64,000 bases of DNA from Bacillus sp. (in: firmicutes) (GCA_017656295.1 JACDOC010000001.1:473611-537610); one strand, 5' to 3'. Shown: positions 17,509 through 27,064, numbered from the stretch's first letter. The notes: generated by a model not told the origin, from the sequence alone. Made by a program: numbers and translations.

Positions 17509-17540
17509 AAACGTTTGGGTTAGATCCCAAACGTTTTTGT
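17509..17540 (+). terminator. pepA terminator
   Basis: AAACGTTTGGG and CCCAAACGTTTTTG form an 11-bp stem with a U-tract. Confidence 0.9.
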
Positions 17541-17593
17541 TTAAATAAACAAATGATGGCTTCCTTTAGGTTGGAGGAGAAAAAATCGGGGTG

Positions 17594-17719
17594 TTACTTC
17601 ATTTTTTATTACATACAAAAATACTTTCCGTAAAGAGTATTACTTGCCAAGTAGAAGAAATACTTGCGGAAATGGAAACAATACTTGACATAACCCCTAA
17701 TTCTAAGTGAAGTTTACTT
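17594..17719. repeat. Degenerate TACTTG array with ~20-bp period
   Basis: TACTT cores occur at 17594, 17621, 17640, 17660, 17681 and 17714. The four central copies are 19, 20 and 21 bases apart and often read ATACTTGC or ATACTTGA. The array follows the pepA terminator and precedes the yuiF promoter, the same placement as the GTGGACAAA arrays but with a different core. Confidence 0.55.
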
Positions 17720-17796
17720 GCTGCTATGAAGCAATTTACATCTCATATCGGCGTTGGACTAATAAGAATAAATTTTATTAATGGAAAATTATTTCA

Positions 17797-17825
17797 TTGA
17801 CTGTTGAATCCATCCGTGCTATTTT
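17797..17825 (+). promoter_or_regulatory. yuiF promoter
   Basis: TTGACT and TATTTT separated by 17 bases, about 70 bases before yuiF. The rest of the 405-base gap (17490-17895) holds the pepA terminator and the TACTTG array. Confidence 0.5.
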
Positions 17826-17895
17826 AGGAAACGTATTTTATTTCTCTACCAATTTACCAAGATAAAGTGTTAACAGCTGAAAGGAGTTCTTATTC

Positions 17896-19209
17896 ATGAA
17901 TGGCGTTGTTATAGCAGTCATCACTATGCTCGCGCTTAGTTTACTACGAGTGAATGTCGTATTTGCCCTTCTAGTTGGTGCGTTGGTGGGTGGTCTCACT
18001 AGTGGAATGTCCATCAATGAGACCATTGAAGCTTTTTCTTCAGGTGTAGGAAACGGAGCAGAAGTCGCGTTAAGTTATGCGTTACTCGGTGCTTTTGCTG
18101 TTGCAATATCCAAAACAGGGCTTCCAGAAGTACTTGTTCAATTCTTGTTAAAAATAGTTGCAAAAAAAGGTGATCGTACAGGAAAAGCATTATCAAAAGC
18201 AGTGATTGTTTTATTTGTGTTAATCATGTCTATTTTTTCACAAAACTTAATTCCGATTCACATAGCTTTTATCCCAATTTTAATTCCACCGTTATTAAAA
18301 ATTTTAAATGAACTTCAAGTAGACCGTAGGCTCATTGCATCCGTTTTAACCTTTGGTCTCACTGCTCCTTATATTTTGTTACCTGTTGGATTTGGGCGAA
18401 TCTTTCATGATATTTTAGCAACGAACATGGCTGAAAGCGGAATGGAAGTGGATGTGACACAAATTCCCCTAGCGATGCTTTTACCAACACTTGGCCTTGT
18501 TGTAGGATTAATTTTTGCGATATTCGTATCCTATCGGAAACATCGTCGCTATGAAACGATTCATTCTGAAGAACTGTCTGTTGAATCGTATTCGAAAATA
18601 AGCGTTATATTTTCTATTGTCGCGATCATTATTGCCTTAGTTGTTCAGTTGCAATTCGATTCCATGATTTTCGGTGCATTTGCGGGAATGCTTGTATTAT
18701 ATGCCAGTGGTACAATTCGCTTAAGTGAAGCCGATGAGCTGTTAACTAGTGGTATGAAAATGATGGCGTTTATCGGATTTGTCATGATTACGGCTTTTGG
18801 ATTTGCAAGTGTGTTAAAAGCTTCAGGAGAAGTAGAGTCCCTTGTAAATGGGGCAGCCAACTTAATAGGAGGAAATCAATCCATTGCCGCACTTCTGATG
18901 CTCATCGTTGGGTTACTTGTGACGATGGGGATCGGCTCTTCTTTTTCGACGATTCCAATTATCACAACGATTTTTGTCCCATTAGCGTTAGAACTTGGCT
19001 TTAGCCCAATGGCGACTATTGCCTTAGTCGGTACAGCCGCTGCATTAGGAGATGCTGGTTCTCCTGCTTCTGATTCGACCCTTGGACCGACATCCGGATT
19101 AAATGTCGACGGTCAGCATAATCACATTTGGGATACGTGTGTTCCAACCTTTTTACACTACAATGTACCATTAATTATTTTCGGATGGCTTGCGGCGATT
19201 CTTTTATAA
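17896..19209 (+). CDS. yuiF: YuiF, Na+/H+ antiporter-family permease
   Basis: A 437-residue polytopic membrane protein with about 11-12 hydrophobic segments, matching YuiF of the NhaC-related ion transporter/Na+:H+ antiporter superfamily. Gly-rich re-entrant-like stretches ([12 protein letters not shown] near 340; [17 protein letters not shown] near 388) are characteristic. It is generally annotated as an antiporter, but amino-acid transport cannot be excluded from sequence. AAAGGAG precedes the ATG. Its own promoter lies upstream after the repeat array. The mrp antiporter operon is a separate locus 2 kb away. Confidence 0.8.
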   Translation: MNGVVIAVITMLALSLLRVNVVFALLVGALVGGLTSGMSINETIEAFSSGVGNGAEVALSYALLGAFAVAISKTGLPEVLVQFLLKIVAKKGDRTGKALSKAVIVLFVLIMSIFSQNLIPIHIAFIPILIPPLLKILNELQVDRRLIASVLTFGLTAPYILLPVGFGRIFHDILATNMAESGMEVDVTQIPLAMLLPTLGLVVGLIFAIFVSYRKHRRYETIHSEELSVESYSKISVIFSIVAIIIALVVQLQFDSMIFGAFAGMLVLYASGTIRLSEADELLTSGMKMMAFIGFVMITAFGFASVLKASGEVESLVNGAANLIGGNQSIAALLMLIVGLLVTMGIGSSFSTIPIITTIFVPLALELGFSPMATIALVGTAAALGDAGSPASDSTLGPTSGLNVDGQHNHIWDTCVPTFLHYNVPLIIFGWLAAILL

Positions 19210-19292
19210 TTCTGACCGTTCCTTTATTTTTTGAGTGAATTATGTTATGGTGTAACGTAGTCTTTACATTACCATCAGAGAGGGTAACGAAC

Positions 19293-19997
19293 ATGAAAAA
19301 TGTAAAAACGAACCATTCTTCACTGAAACAACAGCTCATAGAGGAACAATTGTTACTTGAAGATAACCGTGTTTATTGGGAAATGATTAATGATGAACGT
19401 ATGGAAAAATTGTATCGAGTGCTTAATGAACGCACTCGATACATCTCATTATTATTAGAGGGCGTAGATGATGGCCATAACCAAGCGGCAGTTCTCCGTA
19501 CAGCAGATGCATTTGGAGTGCAAGATGTTACCATTGTTCGTGGACGAGCTCCGTTTCAGCCAAACGCCAACATTACGAAAAGTGCAGATAAATGGTTAAC
19601 AATCAAAGAAAAACCAACAATCGTAGAAGCGATTCGAGATTATCAGCAAGCAGGCTACCAAGTATTTGCGACCGATCTATCGGAAAAGAGTGTGTATTTA
19701 GAAGATGTAGATGTATCGAAACCGACAGTTCTTTTATTTGGGAATGAGCATGCGGGCATATCGGATGATGCGAGAAACGCAGCGGACGGTACATTTGTTA
19801 TCCCTATGAAAGGGTTTGTTCAAAGCTTAAATATTTCTGTGGCAGCAGCCATTACACTACATTATATCACCAACAAAGCAAAAGAAGTCGCAAAAGAGCG
19901 TTATTATTTAACCCTTGAAGAAAAACAAGAATTGTTAAAACAGTGGGTTCATTTATCCGTTCCGAAAAAATTACGAGCAAAGTTGACGGAATCGTAA
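19293..19997 (+). CDS. trmH: TrmH-like tRNA (Gm18) 2'-O-methyltransferase
   Basis: A 234-residue SPOUT-class RNA methyltransferase. Conserved motifs are present: RTADAFGVQDV (motif 1, near residues 69-79), LFGNEHAGISDDA (motif 2, near 149-161) and VQSLNISVAAAI (motif 3, near 173-184), which form the trefoil knot binding S-adenosylmethionine. It most resembles TrmH, which methylates G18 in tRNA. The N-terminal helical region (residues 1-45) and basic C-terminus match TrmH. AGAGAGGG precedes ATG 19293. It has no operon partner except possibly the small gene that follows. Confidence 0.85.
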   Translation: MKNVKTNHSSLKQQLIEEQLLLEDNRVYWEMINDERMEKLYRVLNERTRYISLLLEGVDDGHNQAAVLRTADAFGVQDVTIVRGRAPFQPNANITKSADKWLTIKEKPTIVEAIRDYQQAGYQVFATDLSEKSVYLEDVDVSKPTVLLFGNEHAGISDDARNAADGTFVIPMKGFVQSLNISVAAAITLHYITNKAKEVAKERYYLTLEEKQELLKQWVHLSVPKKLRAKLTES

Positions 19998-20074
19998 TAT
20001 ATCCGCTCTTGCCTAGACCAACCAGGTTCTTAATGCATACGAATAATGTGAGTATGTATAAAGGAGGTTACCCG

Positions 20075-20287
20075 ATGCATTCACGTCAATTTGTTGGTGG
20101 GCCATTTTTTGGGGGGAGAAGACCGTTTTTCGGTAGCCCATTTTTTGGCGGCCCGTTTTTCGGTGGCCCATTTTTTGGCGGACTGCTTGGCGGCTTAGTA
20201 GGTAGTGCCATCTTCCGTCCACGTCCATACCCTTATTACTATCCGTACCCATATTATTATCCATATGGTCCGTATGGGTATTATTAA
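20075..20287 (+). CDS. Low-complexity FFGG / PYY-repeat protein
   Basis: A 70-residue protein made of two repeats: PFFGG-type pentads (residues about 8-33) and a C-terminal tail rich in Pro and Tyr (PYYYPYP, PYGPYGYY). Between them lies a short Gly-rich hydrophobic stretch, GLLGGLVGSAIF. There is no cleavable signal. AAGGAGGT six bases before ATG 20075 fixes the start. The pentads are encoded by imperfect 15-bp DNA repeats. Comparable Gly/Tyr-rich small proteins occur in Bacillus and are sometimes linked to spores or surfaces; function here is unknown. Confidence 0.7.
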   Translation: MHSRQFVGGPFFGGRRPFFGSPFFGGPFFGGPFFGGLLGGLVGSAIFRPRPYPYYYPYPYYYPYGPYGYY

Positions 20288-20344
20288 ATAGAACAATAAG
20301 AAATATTGTGGGGAGTACGTTAGCTAAAAGATAAATAACAAAAT

Positions 20345-20380
20345 AAAAAGAAGGCGAGTCTGATGTAGACACGCCTTTTT
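20345..20380 (+). terminator. Terminator of the FFGG protein gene
   Basis: AAGGCG and GTCT arms pair with AGAC and CGCCTT around one mismatch, followed by TTTTT. The remainder of the 20288-20615 gap shows no convincing gene. Confidence 0.8.
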
Positions 20381-20615
20381 CTATTGATATCGATGCTCCC
20401 CAATGTTCAAATAAATCAATAATCCCTAATAAAATATGCCCTAAGCCAACCAATAATCGTATTAGCACAAGTGTCCTTAGAAATGATGGGTAAGCCTTTC
20501 CTCATTCCCTCAATCGAGCATTATTTATTGGTTTGTAGTTTTCTCGTAAAAAATTCGTTTTCATTAGCAGTGAAATATGGTAAGTTGAACATGTAAAATA
20601 TGGGAGGGGACGTCC

Positions 20616-20999
20616 ATGAATGTTAAAAATACTTTATTAGAGGCGCTGCAAATTGAGTTAAAAACGGTCGATAAAGGGAAAGTAGTGGCTACTATGCCTG
20701 TGAATGAACGTACACGACAGCCATTTGGGTATTTACATGGAGGCGCATCCGTTGCCTTAGCAGAAACAGTTGCCAGCGTCGGGGCTTATACGCTCATTGA
20801 TCAGGAAAATGAAATATGCTTCGGACTTGAGATTAATGCCAATCATATTAAATCCAAGCGAGATGGATTCGTGACAGCAATCGCTGAAGTCGTCCATCAA
20901 GGTAGAACAACAATGGTATGGAATATCCGTATCGTTGATGAACAAGAACAACTCATTTGTATTTCTCGATGTACCATTGCGGTTGTACCGAAAAAATAA
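20616..20999 (+). CDS. yuxO: Hotdog-fold acyl-CoA thioesterase (YuxO/MenI-like)
   Basis: A 127-residue hotdog thioesterase of the PaaI/YuxO group with the signature GYLHGGASVALAETVAS (about residues 37-53), which holds the catalytic Glu. YuxO in B. subtilis is described as the 1,4-dihydroxy-2-naphthoyl-CoA thioesterase of menaquinone synthesis, and it neighbours the mrp operon there as here. The enzyme acts in the cytosol, likely as a tetramer. GGGAGGGG precedes the ATG. It is convergent with mrpG. Confidence 0.83.
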   Translation: MNVKNTLLEALQIELKTVDKGKVVATMPVNERTRQPFGYLHGGASVALAETVASVGAYTLIDQENEICFGLEINANHIKSKRDGFVTAIAEVVHQGRTTMVWNIRIVDEQEQLICISRCTIAVVPKK

Positions 21000-21010
21000 A
21001 CGTAAAAAAA

Positions 21011-21042
21011 CGTGCAGACTTATGAACGATCTGCACGTTTCT
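21011..21042. terminator. Bidirectional terminator, yuxO/mrpG
   Basis: AACGTGCAGA and TCTGCACGTT form a perfect 10-bp stem. The mrpG stop codon (21020-21022) falls at the stem-loop junction, so transcription of mrpG ends almost at its last codon. Confidence 0.88.
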
Positions 21043-21379
21043 TTTTTACACCTTTTAATTCGTCCCGTACACTGCCTTGCCAAAGCTTCACACCGGAATA
21101 GTAAGCTGCCCGGCTTATTAAATGTCCTGAGACAGGTGCAGTTAAAAAGATAAACACAATCCCGAGAAGGACACGAGAGTTAAAGTGTCCTTCATGAAGG
21201 AAGAAATATAAAAACGTCCCCAGTAAAATAGACATGATGCCAAGCGTGGCGCTTTTACTGGCAGCATGGTTTCTCGTGTACACGTCAGGGAGTCTTATCA
21301 AACCAACTGCGGTAACTAACGTCAACAAGGCACCGATGAGAATAAAAGCTCCGACAAAGAAATTAGCGATCTCGTTCAC
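21020..21379 (-). CDS. mrpG: MrpG, Na+/H+ antiporter subunit G
   Basis: A 119-residue subunit with three transmembrane segments (about residues 5-27, 38-60 and 64-85) and the conserved LIRLPDVYTRNHAASKSATLG stretch (residues 26-46, given here as two blocks: LIRLPDVYTR and NHAASKSATLG). Last gene of the seven-gene Mrp operon, which forms a hetero-oligomeric complex exporting Na+ in exchange for H+ and supports alkaline and salt tolerance. It overlaps mrpF by 17 bases, implying translational coupling. Confidence 0.93.
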   Translation of the reverse strand: MNEIANFFVGAFILIGALLTLVTAVGLIRLPDVYTRNHAASKSATLGIMSILLGTFLYFFLHEGHFNSRVLLGIVFIFLTAPVSGHLISRAAYYSGVKLWQGSVRDELKGVKKKRADRS

Positions 21380-21647
21380 GTTCGATAATAACCCCCTTCT
21401 CTAAAAATTTCGCAAAGGCAACCGTACCGATAAACGCTAAAATACCAATTAATAGAATGACTTCTAAAAATGCATTCGTATCTAACAGGATGGACACGAT
21501 CGCAACAATCGCGATGAGATTGATTCCCATCGCATCTAGAGCAATGACCCGATCGGGTACAGATGGTCCTTTAATGACTCGATAAATGAGACCGACCATG
21601 GAGATGGAAATAATGATTAACGAAATATTTAAAATAGTAGTTAACAT
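21363..21647 (-). CDS. mrpF: MrpF, Na+/H+ antiporter subunit F
   Basis: A 94-residue subunit with three hydrophobic segments and the conserved KGPSVPDRVIALDAMG block at about residues 27-42. MrpF is a small membrane subunit needed for assembly of the Mrp complex; homologues can also transport cholate. Start and stop overlap mrpE (by one base) and mrpG, typical of this tightly packed operon. Confidence 0.93.
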   Translation of the reverse strand: MLTTILNISLIIISISMVGLIYRVIKGPSVPDRVIALDAMGINLIAIVAIVSILLDTNAFLEVILLIGILAFIGTVAFAKFLEKGVIIERERDR

Positions 21648-22123
21648 TATTTGCTCACCTCCATAATCGCTTTTTCAAAAGAATTTTTAATTCCTTCAAT
21701 CGCTGCTTGAACATCTGGTACATCCATCGCATGAACGTATAACGTTTTATTGTCCTCAGAGATGTCAATCACAAACGTTCCAGGTGTAAGGGTGATTAAA
21801 TTCGCTAACATCGTAATTTCCCAGTCTTTCGTTAATTGGGTTGGCAGGGCGAAAATACCTGGTTGAATATCTAATTTCGGTTTTATGATGACTTTTAATA
21901 CCGCAATATTCGAAAGAACTAACTCTTTTAAGAAAATAAGTAACAGTTTTAAAAGGGCTAAAAATGGAATGACGTAAAAACGAGAGTGAAAAAATCTTCG
22001 TAACGCAAAGATAATGATCAAGCCTAACACGTAACCGACGATAAAAGTCGACGGATCAAAAGAAACGGTCAAAAACATCCACATGAACGCTAAAAGTACA
22101 TTTAACAACATTTGAAAAGCCAT
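21647..22123 (-). CDS. mrpE: MrpE, Na+/H+ antiporter subunit E
   Basis: A 158-residue subunit with N-terminal hydrophobic segments (residues about 4-40 and 55-80) and a cytosolic C-terminal domain containing LANLITLTPGTFVIDI (about 107-122), the family signature. It supports complex assembly at the membrane. ATG at 22123, with AAAGGAGTAAT upstream, lies six bases after mrpD. Confidence 0.93.
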   Translation of the reverse strand: MAFQMLLNVLLAFMWMFLTVSFDPSTFIVGYVLGLIIIFALRRFFHSRFYVIPFLALLKLLLIFLKELVLSNIAVLKVIIKPKLDIQPGIFALPTQLTKDWEITMLANLITLTPGTFVIDISEDNKTLYVHAMDVPDVQAAIEGIKNSFEKAIMEVSK

Positions 22124-22129
22124 TATGCA

Positions 22130-23602
22130 TTACTCCTTTAACACAGCTTCAATGTATATTGTCGGTTCGACGAGCACATCGGCAGCTTGGGCAAAAAACG
22201 GCTTGATCCATTCCACACTTACTCCGTAGAACACAGAAAGTATAATTAGGAATACGGCAGGGCCGAATAGTGAACCAATTGGCTTTTTCTCATAGGCTTT
22301 TGGTTCTCCCCAAAATCCATTGATGAAAATTTTCATGACTGAATATAACACCAACAAGCTGGATAAAAGGATAATTAGTGCTCCTATCATTTCTCCTTTC
22401 GCAAAGCCAGCACGGGCAATTAACACTTTTCCTACAAATCCACTAAATGGTGGCACACCAGCCAAGGAGAGAGCGGCAATGAAAAACGTCCATCCGAGCA
22501 GCGGATATGTTTTGATAAGGCCGCTGAACTCTTTTAGGCGGTTTGTTCCTGTAATATAAGCGATAGTCCCTACGAGTAGGAAAAGGGACGCTTTAATAAT
22601 CATGTCATGAATGAGATAAAACACAGACCCTTCCAAACTTTCAGGTGTCATTACGGATATTCCATATGTAATGACACCAACAGCAACAATGATGTTATAA
22701 ATGACAATTTTACGAATATCCCAATACGCAATGGCTCCAATGACCCCAACAATAATGGTAATTAAACTTAATCCACCTAAAATGGCGTGGGTGTACCCTG
22801 TATCATGGTAGAACAACAGCGTGTACGTCCGCATGATAGAGTAGACGCCCACCTTTGTTAACAGAGCACCAAATAACGCTAATACTGGAGCAGGTGGAGC
22901 GTAATAAGAACCTGGTAGCCAGAAATAAAGCGGGAAAATCGCTCCTTTTAACCCAAACACAATCAAGAATAAAATCGCCACAACCGTAATAATACCTGGT
23001 TGTCCTAAATCCGCAATACGAACGGATAAATGGGCCATATTTAACGTACCTGTCACAGAGTATAAGTACGCAACGCTAATCACAAATAACGCCGATGAAA
23101 TTACGTTAACTAAAATATATTTAATGGACTCACGAAGCTGAATTTTTGTGCCTCCTAAAACGAGCAACACGTAGGAGGACATAAGCATCACTTCGAAGAA
23201 TACGAAGAGGTTAAAAATATCTCCTGTTGTAAAGGCTCCGTTTACACCAACAATCATAAATTGAAACACGGAGTAGTAATAATATTTTTCACGTTCTACT
23301 CCAATAGTGCGGAACGAATAGAACAGTACGGCAAGTGCAATCACGCTCGTTGTTAACACTAAAAGCGCAGAGAGCATGTCAGAAACGAGCGTAATTCCGA
23401 AAGGTGCTTGCCAACTACCTAAATCTAACGTTTGAATGCCGTATAAATGTACATAGCGTACTAAAAAGATCGAAGCTAGCACGGTTCCGATCGTTGAAAT
23501 CACCGAAACGGTCCGTTGCCAAAACACATTTTTCCCGATAAAAATTAACACAATGGCTGTAACTAACGGTATGAGTATCGGTAACATTAATAAATTAATC
23601 AT
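22130..23602 (-). CDS. mrpD: MrpD, Na+/H+ antiporter subunit D
   Basis: A 490-residue polytopic protein with about 14 transmembrane segments, homologous to proton-pumping subunits of complex I (NuoM/NuoN). The central conserved lysines and glutamate of the proton path are expected in FFEVMLMSSYVL (near residue 135) and LKGAIFPLYFWLPG (near 218). MrpA and MrpD are the ion-translocating subunits. It overlaps mrpC by eight bases. Confidence 0.94.
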   Translation of the reverse strand: MINLLMLPILIPLVTAIVLIFIGKNVFWQRTVSVISTIGTVLASIFLVRYVHLYGIQTLDLGSWQAPFGITLVSDMLSALLVLTTSVIALAVLFYSFRTIGVEREKYYYYSVFQFMIVGVNGAFTTGDIFNLFVFFEVMLMSSYVLLVLGGTKIQLRESIKYILVNVISSALFVISVAYLYSVTGTLNMAHLSVRIADLGQPGIITVVAILFLIVFGLKGAIFPLYFWLPGSYYAPPAPVLALFGALLTKVGVYSIMRTYTLLFYHDTGYTHAILGGLSLITIIVGVIGAIAYWDIRKIVIYNIIVAVGVITYGISVMTPESLEGSVFYLIHDMIIKASLFLLVGTIAYITGTNRLKEFSGLIKTYPLLGWTFFIAALSLAGVPPFSGFVGKVLIARAGFAKGEMIGALIILLSSLLVLYSVMKIFINGFWGEPKAYEKKPIGSLFGPAVFLIILSVFYGVSVEWIKPFFAQAADVLVEPTIYIEAVLKE

Positions 23603-23936
23603 TTCCTTCGTTTCCCCTCATTCGATCCATATTGTCTGTTCCAATTTCTTGATATGCTCGATAAGCGAGAACTAAGAAAAAGGAAGTGACACCAAAGCTA
23701 ATAACAATCGCTGTTAAGATTAACGCTTGTGGTAATGGATCCACATATACTTCCGCATGCTCGCCTAATAGCGGAGCTGCTCCCCGTTTTAAGCCACCCA
23801 TCGTTAAAATAAGTAGATGGGCTCCGTGGCTTAACAAACCAGTACCTATAATAATTCGCAACAAACTTTTACTAAGCATTAAATACGTCGCAGCTGTAAA
23901 AAGACAGCCGATGACAATCGCCATTAATATTTCCAT
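23595..23936 (-). CDS. mrpC: MrpC, Na+/H+ antiporter subunit C
   Basis: A 113-residue, three-helix subunit homologous to NuoK of complex I. The conserved stretch PLPQALILTAIVI lies near residues 67-79, and the second helix carries GTGLLSHGAHLLIL. The start ATG shares one base with the mrpB stop and the 3' end overlaps mrpD. Confidence 0.94.
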   Translation of the reverse strand: MEILMAIVIGCLFTAATYLMLSKSLLRIIIGTGLLSHGAHLLILTMGGLKRGAAPLLGEHAEVYVDPLPQALILTAIVISFGVTSFFLVLAYRAYQEIGTDNMDRMRGNEGND

Positions 23937-24358
23937 TATTCACTCTCTCCTATCGTTTGAATAATGGTCATCGTGACACCAATAACCACTAAGTAGACAC
24001 CTGTATCAAACAGGACCGCTGTGTGTAACGATGTCTTTCCTAAAAGAGGAAGATGAAAATAATCATACGCATGGGTTAAAAATGGGACGTCGAACAATAA
24101 GGCGCCAGCCCCTGTTCCAACAGCAAGGAGGAGACCAATGCCAATTAAAATTTTGTAGTCAATTGGTAAAATGCTTGTCACCGTTTTAATATCATAAGCT
24201 AGCAAAAGAAGGACGATGGCTCCTGAAGTCATCAATCCCCCAATAAATCCACCACCTGGATGATAGTGGCCAGCGAAGAAAAGCTGGATGGAAAACAAAA
24301 TGATAATAAAGGTGACAACGGTCGTTACCGTTTGTAAAATCAAGTCATTTGTTTTCAT
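23936..24358 (-). CDS. mrpB: MrpB, Na+/H+ antiporter subunit B
   Basis: A 140-residue subunit with four hydrophobic segments and the family motif GHYHPGGGFIGGLM near residues 30-43. It is homologous to the C-terminal domain found in fused MrpA/MrpB proteins. It overlaps mrpA by four bases (ATGA type), so translation is coupled. Confidence 0.94.
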   Translation of the reverse strand: MKTNDLILQTVTTVVTFIIILFSIQLFFAGHYHPGGGFIGGLMTSGAIVLLLLAYDIKTVTSILPIDYKILIGIGLLLAVGTGAGALLFDVPFLTHAYDYFHLPLLGKTSLHTAVLFDTGVYLVVIGVTMTIIQTIGESE

Positions 24359-26760
24359 CCTTCTTTCCTCCTTGTTAAGCGTAGTTTAATCATCGAGAAA
24401 ATACCAAGTGCGGCAATACCTAATACACAAATTTCAAACATCGTATCAAAACCACGGAAATCAACGAGAATGACGTTAACCATGTTTTTACCGCCCGCTT
24501 CATTGTACGTATTTTCTACGTAATATTGTGCTATAGAGTCAAATAACTTTTGACTATGAGCAGATAAAGCAATCAATGTCACGATGGCACCAACGCCTAA
24601 TGAAATAACGGCATTTCCAAGTTTGAAACTCATTCGAGTCTCGTGACGACTCAGCTTCGGTAAGTGATAGAAACAAAGAAGGAACAGCGCTACAGACACG
24701 GTCTCAATGACTAGCTGAGTTAACGCTAAATCAGGTGCACGGAACAACACAAAAAACAGCGATACGCTGTATCCAACTGAACCAAGGGCAATGATGGCGG
24801 TTAATCTTGATTTGGCTAATAGTGTCGTAATCGTTCCTGCAACCATGACAATGGCTAGAACAATTTCATACGTACCAACAGGTGCTACGTTAGACGTATC
24901 AAGAACAAATCCATTACGCACGACTAACGTAATGCTTAAAATGGAAATGAAAAAGATGAAAATATACACAAGATATGAACGAATAAACCCGGTCATATAG
25001 CTTCGGGTGAATTTATAGGAAGTTTGATCCATTATCTCTAATCCACGGTCATACAAGTAGTTAAACGTCAATTTTTCTGGTTGAAGGTTGTACACTTTCA
25101 TCCATTTCGGCAATAGTTTATACAATCCAAGACCAACTAAAATGACACCTAACGTCATGAACACTTCAATGGTAAAGCCGTGCCAATGTGAAATATGCAC
25201 GTGGAATTCTTCTCCTGCATGTAACAGGCTTGCTAAAATAACACCAACCGCAGGAGCAATAATTGTCTCCGATAAGATATTCGGAAAAAATCCAAAAATA
25301 ATAACTAATGATGCTAAGACGATTGGCGATATTAGCATACCAAACGGCGCTTCATGCGGTTTCTTTTCTAATTTTTCCGGCTGATACTTACCAGTGAAGG
25401 TTTTCGATACTAACATCACACTATACAAGAAAGTAAATATGCTACCAACCCACGCTAACACAGGGAATAAGAAGCCCCATGTTTCTAATGAGAAGAAGTC
25501 TAATTCAAGGACGTGAACCATCGCCGTAAAGAACATTTCTTTACTCAAAAATCCATTAAATGGTGGTAGGCCAGCCATCGAAAGGGAGCCGATAATCGCA
25601 ATCGTAAACGTAATTGGCATAAAGCTCATTAAACCGCCTAAACGTCGGATATCACGAGTACCTGTTTCATGGTCGACAATACCGACGACCATAAAGAGAC
25701 TACCTTTAAATGTCGCATGGTTTATTAAATGAAATACAGCAGCTAACGTGGCTACCGTATATATGTTTTCATCCATTCCTTCAAAATGAAGCGCAGCCGC
25801 TCCTACTCCTAAAAGGGACATAATTAAGCCAAGCTGACTCACTGTGGAATAAGCTAAAATACCTTTTAAGTCCGTTTGTTTAACGGCATTAAAAGAGGCC
25901 CAGAATAACGTAAGGATTCCGATTCCACCGACAAGCCAGAGCCATACTCCGGAAATCGCAAATACTGGACTTAAACGTGCGACTAAATAAATACCGGCTT
26001 TAACCATCGTTGCCGAGTGCAAGTACGCACTGACTGGGGTAGGCGCTTCCATGGCATCAGGAAGCCAAATATGAAACGGAAATTGCGCTGATTTTGTAAA
26101 TGCACCGAGTAGGACAAGCAACATTGCAGGAATAAATAGTGGTTGAGCAGTTAAATCACCTGCTTGACTAATTAATTCTCTAATGCTGAATGTATTGCCC
26201 ATGAGGGATAAAAGCAAAAATCCTCCCAACATGGAAAGACCACCAAAAACCGTTATTAGCATCGATTTTTCAGCACCGTACCGAGAGCGCTCTCTATGAT
26301 ACCAATAACCGATTAGTAAAAAGGATGAGAAAGATGTAAATTCCCAGAACATATACAACACAATTAGGTTATCGGACAGAACAACTCCAAGCATAGCCCC
26401 CATAAATAGCAAGAGGTATACGTAAAAATTATGAAGTTGTTCTTTTTTCTTGGACAGGTAATAAACAGAATACAAAACAACAAGCGAACCGATACCTGTA
26501 ATCAGGAGTGCAAATAGTAATCCTAACCCATCGACATGGGCCGTAAAGTTCATCCCAAGTGATGGGATCCACTCCATCGTTTTTGTTACAGTATTGTGTT
26601 CTCTAGTTAATGGTAAATATTGAAGAAAGTAAATGAACAAGACAATTGGTAACGGAAGAACAAACCACCCGGTATGGATGGAGCGAAAGGCTTTATATAA
26701 GAACGGTACGAGAATGGCCATCAAAAATGGCGCGATAATTGCTAAATGCAACAGAGTCAC
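24355..26760 (-). CDS. mrpA: MrpA, Na+/H+ antiporter subunit A
   Basis: An 801-residue subunit with about 20 transmembrane segments. Residues 1-500 are homologous to NuoL of complex I, including FWEFTSFSSFLLIGYWY (near 138) and FPFHIWLPDAMEAPTPVSA (near 226), which holds the proton-path residues. The C-terminal part contains the MrpB-like domain (ALTQLVIETVSVALFL near 683). First gene of the operon. The start is GTG at 26760, preceded by AAGGGGGT at seven bases. A TATAAT hexamer (minus strand, 26914-26919) may mark its promoter, but no good -35 is visible; the 304-base gap upstream shows nothing else. Confidence 0.94.
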   Translation of the reverse strand: MTLLHLAIIAPFLMAILVPFLYKAFRSIHTGWFVLPLPIVLFIYFLQYLPLTREHNTVTKTMEWIPSLGMNFTAHVDGLGLLFALLITGIGSLVVLYSVYYLSKKKEQLHNFYVYLLLFMGAMLGVVLSDNLIVLYMFWEFTSFSSFLLIGYWYHRERSRYGAEKSMLITVFGGLSMLGGFLLLSLMGNTFSIRELISQAGDLTAQPLFIPAMLLVLLGAFTKSAQFPFHIWLPDAMEAPTPVSAYLHSATMVKAGIYLVARLSPVFAISGVWLWLVGGIGILTLFWASFNAVKQTDLKGILAYSTVSQLGLIMSLLGVGAAALHFEGMDENIYTVATLAAVFHLINHATFKGSLFMVVGIVDHETGTRDIRRLGGLMSFMPITFTIAIIGSLSMAGLPPFNGFLSKEMFFTAMVHVLELDFFSLETWGFLFPVLAWVGSIFTFLYSVMLVSKTFTGKYQPEKLEKKPHEAPFGMLISPIVLASLVIIFGFFPNILSETIIAPAVGVILASLLHAGEEFHVHISHWHGFTIEVFMTLGVILVGLGLYKLLPKWMKVYNLQPEKLTFNYLYDRGLEIMDQTSYKFTRSYMTGFIRSYLVYIFIFFISILSITLVVRNGFVLDTSNVAPVGTYEIVLAIVMVAGTITTLLAKSRLTAIIALGSVGYSVSLFFVLFRAPDLALTQLVIETVSVALFLLCFYHLPKLSRHETRMSFKLGNAVISLGVGAIVTLIALSAHSQKLFDSIAQYYVENTYNEAGGKNMVNVILVDFRGFDTMFEICVLGIAALGIFSMIKLRLTRRKEG

Positions 26761-27064
26761 GTCTAGTACCCCCTTTTGTATGTAGAATGTTGTTGCAAAA
26801 TTATGAACATCGATCTGAACAAAAGTCCTCTTTCAGCTTATCCTTTTTTGGGTCTTTGATGCAATAATTTTGCCAGTCCTTCTTGGTGGTTTTTGTCGAA
26901 AAACCTCTATGCAATTATAACGTAAAATGAGTGCGTTTGCATGATTGATTCTTTTTTTCCTTGCTGTATTAAAGTAAAACATTTGACATAATATACGAAT
27001 AAAAATGATAAAAAGTTGCATAAATTTTCTTTTTCCTTCCCACACTATCCAATGGGGTGTATTT

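Noticed and set aside
20381..20468. A minus-strand frame starting GTG with AAGGA upstream and a hydrophobic N-terminus (MLIRLLVGLGHILL)
   Set aside because: It runs straight through the terminator of the neighbouring gene and continues antisense to the FFGG gene; no family resemblance and an artificial-looking C-terminus.
26983..27011. TTGACA followed by TGATAA as a promoter for the small gene at 27065
   Set aside because: The -35 is perfect but no acceptable -10 occurs at 16-18 bases.
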